64,000 nt of DNA from an uncultured Eubacteriales bacterium (GTDB taxonomy: Bacteria > Bacillota > Clostridia > Christensenellales > Aristaeellaceae). Position numbers and translations under genes: made by a program. The DNA is taken from positions 1 through 64,000 of the forward strand of contig CADANQ010000019.1 of assembly GCA_902789365.1 (NCBI GenBank). Reading direction: 5' to 3'. The stretch's first letter is position 1. Each line of letters begins with the position of its first letter. The notes below the pieces were generated by a model that worked only from the letters and a program-made list of their open reading frames with translations, ran no database searches and was not told where the DNA came from. This document shows positions 52,216-60,800 of this stretch, piece after piece.

Positions 52216-53055
52216 GTGAAAACGCTTGGATATTACAACGGCAGATTTGCTGAAATCGAGGAAATGACCATCCCCATGACGGACCGCGCGTGCTGGTTCG
52301 GCGACGGCGTCTATGACGCGGGCCTGAGCCTCAATTATCATATGATCTTTCTTGATGAACACATCGACCGTTTTTTCCGCAGCGCGGAACTGATGGAGAT
52401 TCAGATCCCCGTCAGCAAAAAGGAGCTGCATGACCTGCTTTATTCCCTGATCCGCCGTCTTGACACCGGCAATCTGATGTTCTATATCCAGGCAACCCGG
52501 GGATCGGGCATCCGGAACCACGTTTTTCCGGATTCCCCCGCCAACCTGTGGGTCACCTTCAAGCCGGCGGAGCTGGTCGACGGTACGGAGCCTGTAAAGA
52601 TGATCACGCTGGAGGATACCCGTTTCTTCCACTGCAATATCAAAACGCTGAACCTGATCCCCTCCGTCATCGCTTCTCAGCGGGCCAGGGAGGCCGGCTG
52701 CGGCGAAGCGGTGCTGTACCGCCCCGGCGGAAGGGTCACGGAAGGGTCCCACAGCAACATCCATATCCTCAGTTCCGGGGTGCTTCATACCGCGCCGGCG
52801 GATAATCTGATCCTGCCGGGCATCGCCCGGGCGCACCTGATCAGGGCCTGCCGGGCGCTGGACATCCCGGTGCGCGAGGAGCCCTTCACCCTGGACGAAC
52901 TGTTCGGCGCCGACGAGGTGCTGATGACGATGTCCAGCCATCCCTGCTGCCGCGCGGATATCATTGACGGAAAACCGGTGGGAATGAAGGACGATATTAC
53001 CTTCCGGCGGCTGAGGGAATACCTCATTCGGGAATATCTGTCGGACGGGCAATAA
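52216..53055 (+). CDS. Class IV PLP aminotransferase (D-amino-acid aminotransferase-like)
   Basis: A 279-residue fold-type IV aminotransferase, the length of bacterial D-alanine aminotransferase. The PLP lysine lies in HCNIKTLNLIPSV, the conserved EAVLYRPGGRVTEGSHSNIH block contains the cofactor-binding glutamate region, and the C-terminus has DEVLMTMSSHPCCRADIIDG. The frame is open from 52117, but GGAGG eight bases before a GTG at 52216 marks the start and gives the standard family N-terminus (LGYYNGRFAEIEE). It would interconvert D-alanine and D-glutamate for peptidoglycan. Its last 32 bases overlap the 3' end of the convergent aminotransferase gene. Confidence 0.88.
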   Translation: MKTLGYYNGRFAEIEEMTIPMTDRACWFGDGVYDAGLSLNYHMIFLDEHIDRFFRSAELMEIQIPVSKKELHDLLYSLIRRLDTGNLMFYIQATRGSGIRNHVFPDSPANLWVTFKPAELVDGTEPVKMITLEDTRFFHCNIKTLNLIPSVIASQRAREAGCGEAVLYRPGGRVTEGSHSNIHILSSGVLHTAPADNLILPGIARAHLIRACRALDIPVREEPFTLDELFGADEVLMTMSSHPCCRADIIDGKPVGMKDDITFRRLREYLIREYLSDGQ

Positions 53056-54226
53056 AGCTTCCTTTTCTTTTAAAAAGCTTTTTCATGTCCCGCAGGCGGT
53101 CCAGCGCTTCGTACAGGGTGCTGTTCTTCTTTGCAAAGTGGAGCCGGATCAGGTGATTTACGTCTTCGCGGAAAAAGCTTGATCCCGGCACCGCGCCCAC
53201 GCCGACCCTTGCCGCCAGATCCTCGCAGAAGGCCAGATCGCTTTTATATCCGTATTCGCCGATGTCCAGCATCACGTAATACGCGCCTTCCGGCCGGTTA
53301 TGCCGGATTCCCAGGGCGTCCAGCCCTTTCAGGAACAAATCCCTTTTTTCAGTGTAGGTCCTCCGCAGTTCGGCGTAATATTCCGGGCCCATCGTGAGCC
53401 CCGTTACGGCGGCCTCCATCAGCGGCGCGGCCGCGCCCACCGTCAGGAAGTCGTGCACCTTCCGGGCGGTTTCGATGATCCGCGGGGACGCGATCACATA
53501 ACCCAGGCGCCAGCCGGTAATGGAATAGGTTTTTGACAGCGAAGAGCAGCTGAGGGTTCTGTCCCGCATTCCGGGCAGCGACGCGAAATAAACATGCTCG
53601 CATGGTTCGTATACAATGTGTTCGTACACTTCATCCGTAATGACATAAGCGTCATATTTTTCCGCCAGGGCCGCGATTGCGGTCAGTTCCTCCCGGGAAA
53701 AAACCTTGCCGCACGGATTGGACGGGTTGCACAGCACAAGCGCTTTGGCGCCTTTGCGGAAGGCGTCTTCAAGCATCCCGGGATCGAATGAGAAATCACG
53801 CGGGTCCAGCGGAACGTAAACCGGCTCCGCGCCGCACAGGATCGCATCCGCGGCGTAGTTTTCGTAAAAAGGCGAAAAAACGGCCACCCGGTCGCCCGGG
53901 TCCGTCACCGTCATCATGGCGCACATCATCGCTTCGGTGGAACCGCAGGTAACGACGATCTCCGAATCGGGATCGATATCCATCCCCATGAAACCGCCCT
54001 GCTTTTTTGCCAGCGCTTCCCTGAAATTCTGCGCGCCCCAGGTAATCGCGTACTGGTGCGGTCCCCTGTCCGCGGCGCGTTTCAGCGCGTCGGTCAGCGC
54101 TTTCGGCGGATCGAAGTCCGGGAATCCCTGGGACAGATTCACCGCGCCGTATTTCAGGGATATCCGCGTCATCCGGCGGATCACGGAATCGGTAAAGGCG
54201 CCTGTTCTCAAAGACAGGGGTTTCAT
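53024..54226 (-). CDS. Class I/II PLP aminotransferase (aspartate/kynurenine-type)
   Basis: A 400-residue fold-type I aminotransferase. The N-terminal VNLSQGFPDFDPP, the VLCNPSNPCGKVFS asparagine segment, the ITDEVYEHIVYE aspartate and the PLP lysine in SSLSKTYSITGWRLGY are all present. It belongs to the broad aspartate/aromatic/kynurenine-glutamine transaminase group. A GTG lies upstream (54235), but the ATG at 54226 with GAGGTGATCCGT in front is preferred. It converges with the D-amino-acid aminotransferase gene, and their coding ends overlap by 32 bp. The pair may feed the same amino-donor pool, which is only inference. Confidence 0.9.
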   Translation of the reverse strand: MKPLSLRTGAFTDSVIRRMTRISLKYGAVNLSQGFPDFDPPKALTDALKRAADRGPHQYAITWGAQNFREALAKKQGGFMGMDIDPDSEIVVTCGSTEAMMCAMMTVTDPGDRVAVFSPFYENYAADAILCGAEPVYVPLDPRDFSFDPGMLEDAFRKGAKALVLCNPSNPCGKVFSREELTAIAALAEKYDAYVITDEVYEHIVYEPCEHVYFASLPGMRDRTLSCSSLSKTYSITGWRLGYVIASPRIIETARKVHDFLTVGAAAPLMEAAVTGLTMGPEYYAELRRTYTEKRDLFLKGLDALGIRHNRPEGAYYVMLDIGEYGYKSDLAFCEDLAARVGVGAVPGSSFFREDVNHLIRLHFAKKNSTLYEALDRLRDMKKLFKRKGSFIARPTDIPE

Positions 54227-54235
54227 ACGGATCAC

Positions 54236-54591
54236 CTCGTTTCATAATGACTGACAGAATTATTATACACGTATTCCCGCGATTGACAATGCGGCCCTGT
54301 CCCAAACGCGAATTCCCGCGTGATACAAATCTTCGGCGCTCCGCAAATAATTTCTGATGAGACCGATGTTATATGGACATGCGGATCGGGACCGCCTCTC
54401 CGCGATCGTCTGTGTCTAAATGCGGAATTCGATCAGTAAATCATTTTTTATCTTGTTTTTTGCTGATTTTGCTTTATAATTTACACCATGGAGACAAGTA
54501 AAAGCCCGCGTCCGCGTCCGGGATATACGGCATCAGGAGAAATATGCAAAAAAGCGGCCTGTCTTTTATAAACCAAGCAAGGGGGTAAACC
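54236..54591 (+). promoter_or_regulatory. Upstream region and promoter of the hydS operon
   Basis: This 356-bp gap has no substantial gene. A perfect TATAAT at 54475-54480 with TTGTTT (54453-54458) 16 bp upstream is a plausible promoter about 110 bp before hydS. A 14-codon frame with its own AGGAG (ATG 54544, stop 54586-54588) ends three bases before the hydS start codon and contains hydS's ribosome site AGGGGG, so it could be a coupling leader peptide. Nothing recognisable lies between 54236 and 54440. Confidence 0.55.
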
Positions 54592-56268
54592 ATGCCGAAC
54601 TGTCTGACTCTGAAAAAATCCAACTGCAAAAACTGCTACAAGTGCATCCGCCACTGCCCGGTGAAGTCCATCCGTTTTTCCGGCAGCCAGGCCCACATCA
54701 TCGGCAACGAATGCATCCTTTGCGGGCACTGCTTCGTGGTCTGTCCCCAGAACGCCAAGGAGATTGTGGACGAAACCGAAAAGGCAAAGGTGCTCATCCA
54801 GAGCGGGGACCCGGTGGTGGTCTCCCTGGCCCCCTCCTTCGTGGCGAACTACGAGGGCGTGGGCATCGAGGCCATGCGGGAAGCGCTGAAAAAGCTGGGC
54901 TTCTTCGACGTGGAGGAAACCGCCCTCGGGGCGACGCTTGTCAAACGGGAATACGACAGGATCCTGAAGGAAGAAGGCCGGGACGTGCTCATCTCCTCCT
55001 GCTGCCATTCCGTTAATCTGCTGATCCAGAAATATTTTCCGCGGGCGCTGCCGTATCTTGCGGATGTGCTCTCCCCCATGCAGGCCCATTGCGAGGACAT
55101 CAAGCGGCGCATACCCAATGCCAAAACCGTGTTTATCGGCCCCTGCGTTGCAAAGAAAGACGAGGCCGAATATTACGGGGGCATCGTGGACGCGGTGCTG
55201 ACCTATGAAGAATTGACCGAATGGCTTAAAAAAGAAGGCGTTGAAATCAGGCGCGAACAGCGTCCCGACGAAAACAGCCTGGCCAGGTTTTTTCCCACGA
55301 CGGGCGGGATATTGAAAACCATGGTCAGGGACGTCCCTGAATACACCTATATGGCGCTGGACGGGGTGGAAAACTGCATCGCCGCCCTGAAGGAAATCGA
55401 GCAGGGCAAAATCCATCATTGCTTTATTGAAATGAGCGCCTGCGTTGGCAGCTGCGCCGGCGGCCCTGTGATGGAGAAATACGGCCACAGCCCGCTCAAG
55501 GACTATCTGGCGGTGGCCAGGTACACCGGCGACAGGGATTTTGAAATCAAGCAGCCGGAAATCCGGCAGCTGCGCAAGCGCTTCGAACCCATTGAACAGC
55601 GGGCCATGATGCCCGGTGAAACCGAAATCCGGGACATCCTCAGGAAGATGGGCAAATTCAAGCCCAGTCAGGAGCTGAACTGCGGTTCCTGCGGCTATGA
55701 CACCTGCCGGGAAAAGGCCATCGCCATTTATCAGGGCAAGGCGGAAATCTCCATGTGTCTCCCCTATCTGATGGAAAAAGCGGAAAACGTCAACGACACC
55801 ATCGCCCGCAACAGTCCAAACGGCATCATCATGCTCAACGATCAATTGGAGGTGCAGCAGATCAACCCCGCCGCGCTGAAAATCCTGAATCTGCGCTCGG
55901 AAAACGCCGTTCTGGGCGACCAGGTGGTGCGCATTCTGGATCCCGCGCCTTTCCTGAAGGTTAAAACCACGGGGCGCGGCATTTTTCATCAGCGTTCATA
56001 CCTTGCGGAATACGGCTGCACAATCCAGCAGACCATCGTTCCCGCGGAGGACGGGCGGATGCTTTTGTGCATCATGCGCGACGTAAGCGACGAGGAGGAA
56101 GCCCGCCGCCAGCGGGAGGAAATCAGCCGCCAGACAGTGGAGGTGGCCGACAAAGTGGTTGACAAGCAGATGCGCATCGTGCAGGAAATCGCAAGCCTGC
56201 TCGGTGAAACCGCCGCCGAAACCAAAATTGCCCTGTCCAAACTGAAGGAGTCCATCACAAATGAATGA
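54592..56268 (+). CDS. hydS: Sensory [FeFe]-hydrogenase-like protein (HydS type) with PAS domain
   Basis: A 558-residue iron-sulfur protein. Two ferredoxin [4Fe-4S] motifs open it (Cys12, 15, 18, 22 and NECILCGHCFVVCP). The H-cluster domain keeps four cluster cysteines but in non-catalytic contexts: SSCCHSV (Cys138), GPCVAKKDE (Cys185) and SACVGSCAGG (Cys284, Cys288). A further four-cysteine cluster (CGSCGYDTC with Cys389) precedes a PAS domain (residues about 395-500) and a C-terminal coiled coil. This order matches putative H2- or redox-sensing hydrogenases rather than turnover enzymes. Its 3' end overlaps a SpoIIE-type phosphatase gene by eight bases, so the sensor probably controls that phosphatase directly. 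Confidence 0.9.
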   Translation: MPNCLTLKKSNCKNCYKCIRHCPVKSIRFSGSQAHIIGNECILCGHCFVVCPQNAKEIVDETEKAKVLIQSGDPVVVSLAPSFVANYEGVGIEAMREALKKLGFFDVEETALGATLVKREYDRILKEEGRDVLISSCCHSVNLLIQKYFPRALPYLADVLSPMQAHCEDIKRRIPNAKTVFIGPCVAKKDEAEYYGGIVDAVLTYEELTEWLKKEGVEIRREQRPDENSLARFFPTTGGILKTMVRDVPEYTYMALDGVENCIAALKEIEQGKIHHCFIEMSACVGSCAGGPVMEKYGHSPLKDYLAVARYTGDRDFEIKQPEIRQLRKRFEPIEQRAMMPGETEIRDILRKMGKFKPSQELNCGSCGYDTCREKAIAIYQGKAEISMCLPYLMEKAENVNDTIARNSPNGIIMLNDQLEVQQINPAALKILNLRSENAVLGDQVVRILDPAPFLKVKTTGRGIFHQRSYLAEYGCTIQQTIVPAEDGRMLLCIMRDVSDEEEARRQREEISRQTVEVADKVVDKQMRIVQEIASLLGETAAETKIALSKLKESITNE

Positions 56269-57430
56269 TCTGACCTGTGATATCGGCTATAAAAGCATCA
56301 ATCACGCCGGGGAGCAGCTTTGCGGCGACCATGTGGAAGTGGTGGAGCAGGAGGACGGCTCCACGGTAATCGTTCTTGCGGACGGCCTGGGCAGCGGCGT
56401 GAAAGCCAGCATCCTGTCCACCCTCACCAGCAAGATTATTTCCACCATGCTGGCCGCGGGGCTCTCCATTGAGGAGTGCGTGGAAACCATCGCCGCCACC
56501 CTGCCGGTGGATTCCGCGCGCGGCGTAGCCTATTCCACCTTCACCATCATCCGTCTGATCCGCTGCCATACGGCTGAGCTGATCCAGTACGACAACCCCC
56601 AGGTGATTTTGCTGCGCAACGGCGAAAACTGGGAATACCCGCGGACCGAGACCACCATCGGCGGCAAGCAGATCTTCCGCTCCCTCATCCGCCTGCAGGA
56701 GGACGACGTCTTTATTGCCATGAGCGACGGATGCCCCCACGCGGGCGTCGGCATCGGATACAATTTCGGCTGGAAGCGGGAAGACATCATCACCTTCATG
56801 GAAGCCATGAGCCTGTGCGGATACACGGCCAAGAACCTGTCCACGCTGCTGGTTGACGAATGCAATAAACTGTACGGCGGCGAACCCGGGGACGACGCCA
56901 CGTCCTGCGTGGTGCGCGTACGCAAGCGGGTGCCGATGAACATGCTTTTCGGCCCGCCCAGCAACCGGGACGACGTCGACAGGATGATGAACCTGTTCTT
57001 CTCCAAGGAAGGCAAGCATATCATCTGCGGCGGCACCACCTCATCCATCGCCGCCAAATGGCTGGACCGGCCCCTGCGCGCCTCGCTGGATTTTACCGGC
57101 GATATCCCGCCCATCGCGTATCTTGAAGGCGTCGACCTGGTCACCGAGGGCGTGATCACCGTGAACCGGGTGGTGGAATACGCAAAGGATTACGTCGGCG
57201 AAAACCTGTGCTATGAGGCCTGGAGCAACGGAAAGGACGGCGCGTCCCTCATCAGCCGTCTGCTGTTTGAGGAAGCCACCGACATCAATTTCTATGTGGG
57301 CAAGGCCATCAACCCGGCGCACCAGAATCCCGACCTGCCCATCAATTTCAATATCAAGATGAACCTGGTGAAGGAATTGACCGAAGCGCTGAAAAAGATG
57401 GGCAAACGCGTGATGGTAAGTTATTTCTGA
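56261..57430 (+). CDS. SpoIIE-family PP2C-type protein phosphatase
   Basis: A 389-residue protein. Residues 1-215 are a SpoIIE/PPM serine-threonine phosphatase with metal-binding aspartates in VIVLADGLGSGVKAS, DDVFIAMSDGCPHAG and PGDDATSCVVRVR. The remaining 170 residues (GPPSNRDDVDRMMNLFF onward) form a separate domain common in phosphatases paired with sensory hydrogenases, function unknown. Translation is coupled to hydS by an eight-base overlap. It probably dephosphorylates an anti-sigma-antagonist or similar target in response to the sensor's redox state. The target is not evident in the window. Confidence 0.9.
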   Translation: MNDLTCDIGYKSINHAGEQLCGDHVEVVEQEDGSTVIVLADGLGSGVKASILSTLTSKIISTMLAAGLSIEECVETIAATLPVDSARGVAYSTFTIIRLIRCHTAELIQYDNPQVILLRNGENWEYPRTETTIGGKQIFRSLIRLQEDDVFIAMSDGCPHAGVGIGYNFGWKREDIITFMEAMSLCGYTAKNLSTLLVDECNKLYGGEPGDDATSCVVRVRKRVPMNMLFGPPSNRDDVDRMMNLFFSKEGKHIICGGTTSSIAAKWLDRPLRASLDFTGDIPPIAYLEGVDLVTEGVITVNRVVEYAKDYVGENLCYEAWSNGKDGASLISRLLFEEATDINFYVGKAINPAHQNPDLPINFNIKMNLVKELTEALKKMGKRVMVSYF

Positions 57431-57452
57431 GCGAAGCGGGAAAGGGGATTTC

Positions 57453-57869
57453 ATGACCGTAAATGTAATCATCTCCCGCCTTGATCGCAGGCGGCCCGCC
57501 GTAAGCCCTGTGCCGATGGAGATTGACGGCAGTCCGGACACCGCGGCGGATTTGATCACCCTATGCGTGAAGGCCTGCGCGGCGCGGCAGCGTCGGCGGA
57601 CGGACGCGAGCGGCGAAACCGTTCTTTCCCAGGACCAAATCGACGATCTGGCTGTCATGGGCAAAATCGCCTTCGGCGCGGATCCGAACGGCGCGCCCGC
57701 CGACGAATCGGCCGCCGTCGCGAACGCTCTGCAAAGCTACGAGGACGGACTGTTCCGCGTTTTCGTGAACGGCAAAGTCCTGGGCGGCCTGTCCGAGCCG
57801 GTTTCGCTTTCGGAAAATGACACGCTGACTTTTTTACGTCTGACCATGCTTTCGGGACCCGGATGGTGA
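57453..57869 (+). CDS. Small protein of unknown function, ubiquitin-like tail (speculative)
   Basis: A 138-residue protein I do not recognise. The N-terminal half (TVNVIISRLDRRRPAVSPVP, then a helix rich in Ala and Arg) is followed by a segment DGLFRVFVNGKVLGGLSEPV and SLSENDTLTFLRLTMLSGPGW. The late strand-turn-strand pattern and exposed Gly-Pro-Gly-Trp end recall beta-grasp/ubiquitin-like proteins, though the final residues are not Gly-Gly. It lies 22 bp after the phosphatase gene and 12 bp before the DUF4132 gene, so it is expected to work with the latter. GAAAGGGG precedes the ATG. Confidence 0.6.
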   Translation: MTVNVIISRLDRRRPAVSPVPMEIDGSPDTAADLITLCVKACAARQRRRTDASGETVLSQDQIDDLAVMGKIAFGADPNGAPADESAAVANALQSYEDGLFRVFVNGKVLGGLSEPVSLSENDTLTFLRLTMLSGPGW

Positions 57870-57881
57870 GGAGGTGCAGGC

Positions 57882-60800
57882 ATGAACTATGATGATTACG
57901 CGAAATATGCGGATCAGTGGCTGCCTGATCTGACAGAAGAGACCCGGTCTTTTCTTGAAGCCGCCGAGGACAGGCGAAGGGACCTTACGGACGATCAGAA
58001 AGCCTTTTTCTGCCGTCACAGGTATTGGGAAAGCCCGCTGTATGAAAAACTGAAGGGATTCCTGAAAACCGGAGAAGCTCCGTCCGTTTTTTTTCGGAAT
58101 ATAACAGGATGGGCCGAGGGAACCTGCATCCTTTCCCGTTACTGGGAAGCCTTTTTGCGTTCTTTGGACCGGTGTACGCTTTACCCCTACCCTCAGGGAT
58201 TGATCCGAAGGCCCTTCCGTTCGGACCGGTATTCCGATCATCTGTATTCGATCATGCGCATCGTCAGAAATTTTTCAAATCTGGCGATCATCGACGCGGA
58301 TCTGTGTGACATCCTTTCCGGAAATATCCCGCCGGATGCCCTGGCGTACACGCGTGAGCTGGGAGGCGGATACTGCGCGGAACTGATCGCGTATGAACTG
58401 GATTCCGGAAACGAAAGGCTTAAAAGCCTTCTGACCGCCTGCCTGAGGGGGGACGAAGGCGCGCCGCGGGTAAACAGGCATATTTTCCTTGGAGTCCAGA
58501 TGAGCGGCTGCGAGGCGCTTTACGGGCATTTGGGAAGATTGCTGCTGGCCGCCCGCCTTGAAGAAGGACTGCGGCAAAGCATCCTTGAAGCTGCCGACGA
58601 GGGGACGATCCCCGCCTTCAGGGCCATGCTCGGCGTAATCGCGGAGCATGGCCTGATTCGCTATTCATCCGTTCGCAGGGCGGTCGGGGTATGGTCCGGT
58701 CTGGGATCGGATGATCCCAGGGACCTGGAGCGCATATCGGACAAGACCCTTTCCCTGATGCTGGACGGCATCAACCGTCAGGAGCGACTAACCGAAATGC
58801 TTGGGTCCCCGGACAGCATGGAACTGTATACGGCCCTGTGGACGAAAGCCGTGTCAAACGTTTACGACGCCGTGAAAGAGGCCGGAAATATTATCGAAAA
58901 CGGGTCGCGCCACCAGGCGGCGGTATGCTGTTTCTTTGCTTCCGTTATTGACAGGCAAAACGCCCGGCTGGCACTTGCCGGGAAAGCGCTGAAGCGTTTC
59001 CCTGAGGACGAGGAGATTTTTGCGCTATGCCTGCCCGCCTTCGTGTCTGCTTTCGGAGTCGCGCAGGTGAACGGATACTGGCGTAAAATGGATTGGTCGT
59101 TCGATCCTCAGGACGCCGAATGGATACCGCTTATGAAAAAGCGGTATCAGACGCTTAAAAGCAGGGAACAGACGGTTCCGACGGATGTTTTTCCCTGGCT
59201 TCAGCCTGTCGTCCGCAAGCCGGACATCGCCCTGGTCATCTGCGGACTGTCCATGGCAAGCGGGGACGACAGAATCCGTGATGAAGCGCTGCTTTATCTG
59301 CCTCAGCTGTCCCCCGAGAGCAATCAAAGGGCCTGCTGCATGGAGGCCATGCTTTCCCCGCCGCTGCGGCCCGCCCAGAAAGCGGCGCTGACGGAGGCTT
59401 TGGCGGACAAATCCTCGGACTGCCGCCGGATCGCCTTCGGTATTGCGGAAAAGCTCCCGCCGTCGGACCTTGATTTCCGCCGGATCGAGGATCACCTCAG
59501 ACTGAAGCAGTCCGACCTGCGTACAAACTGCCTGAAGCTCCTTTACCGCCAGGGGGACGACGATCTGTCGGATACCGTCCGCCGTCTGCTAAAGGATCCC
59601 CTGTTTCAGAAGCGAGCCGCCGGTTACGACCTGATCCTGCAAATCGCTTCGGACCGTGACCGCGTTCGTCTGAAGAAACGCTGTGTTGAACTGATCCCCG
59701 TTTCTCCCCCGCCGGATCCGCAGGAAAGGATGCTGTGGGAAAGCGTTTCCAAAGCCGCTGCGCCTGAAAGGGATAAAGAAAACCCGACGGATCGGCTTTT
59801 CGGCGACGCGGACCGCTATACGCCGGATACGCAGTCCCTGGAAAACGATCCATCATACAGGGAGGCCTTTTTGCGGCTTTTCCCGGACTCCGCCATGTTG
59901 AATGCAGGCGCTCCGGCGGATAAAGACACGGATTGTCCATCCTGCGCCCAGGCGCGGCTTGACCTGAAAAAACTGAACGAACTGATCGAGGCGCACAGGG
60001 AGGAGCCCATCAACGATCATCCCATAACCGGCGATAAGCAGCTGCTGGGATACGGCACGCTTCCATTTCCCGCTCTTTCTGAAAGGAACGGCGTTCCGTT
60101 CCCTCTCGCGGATGTATGGGAAGACTGGTATGCGTACCTGGGATGTCCGGAGCGGCTGATCAGAGCGATCGTTCTTCTGCTTTCAGACGCGTCCGCCGCC
60201 TACGGGAACTTTGACGCGTCCTCCGCCCTCATCGACCGGCTGTTCGGCGCTGGTTTCCGGCGTTTGGACAAATTGAAATATTCAGAAAACATAAAAGAAA
60301 TCTGCGCGTATCTTTACAGGCTTCATGGCGACGGCGGCCTGATGTTCCGCGCGGGCGTGCAGACGGGCCTCTTTCTTGTCGGGGAGGCCGCCGGCGATCA
60401 GTTTGTGTGGGCCTTAAAATCGTCTCCCTTCCTTGATGACGGACCTGTTCTGTATAACATTGTTCAGTGCGTCATCAATCAGGTTCAGGTTTCCTTTATG
60501 CTCTCCCCCCTTCTTCGGGCAGAGGACAGAAACCTTTCCGCCGCATTTACGGTACGCGAAGCCCTTTTCCTGCACTTCAAGGAACAGCTTAAGCTGGTTC
60601 TTGTCCGGAACGGCCGCACTGTTCCTCCTTTTTCGCGGTACGGGTCCAACCTGTTCAACTGGGGCGCGGTCACTTCTTTTATCGATTATCGGGAGGGTGA
60701 CATTCTGCCCCCCAGTGTCCTTGACGACCTGAAAGCCGTCCGGGCCGGTGTCCTTTCCGAGCGGGCACTGCTCCGCCGCCTGTTTGAAAGCGCTGATCTG

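Noticed and set aside
52036..53052. Extension of the nucleotidyltransferase-GNAT frame upstream by about 340 codons
   Set aside because: This part runs antisense through the D-amino-acid aminotransferase gene and its promoter; the nucleotidyltransferase fold starts naturally at 52035.
54481..55989. A 502-codon minus-strand frame opposite hydS
   Set aside because: It covers the hydS promoter and the ferredoxin region in antisense and has the typical shadow composition.
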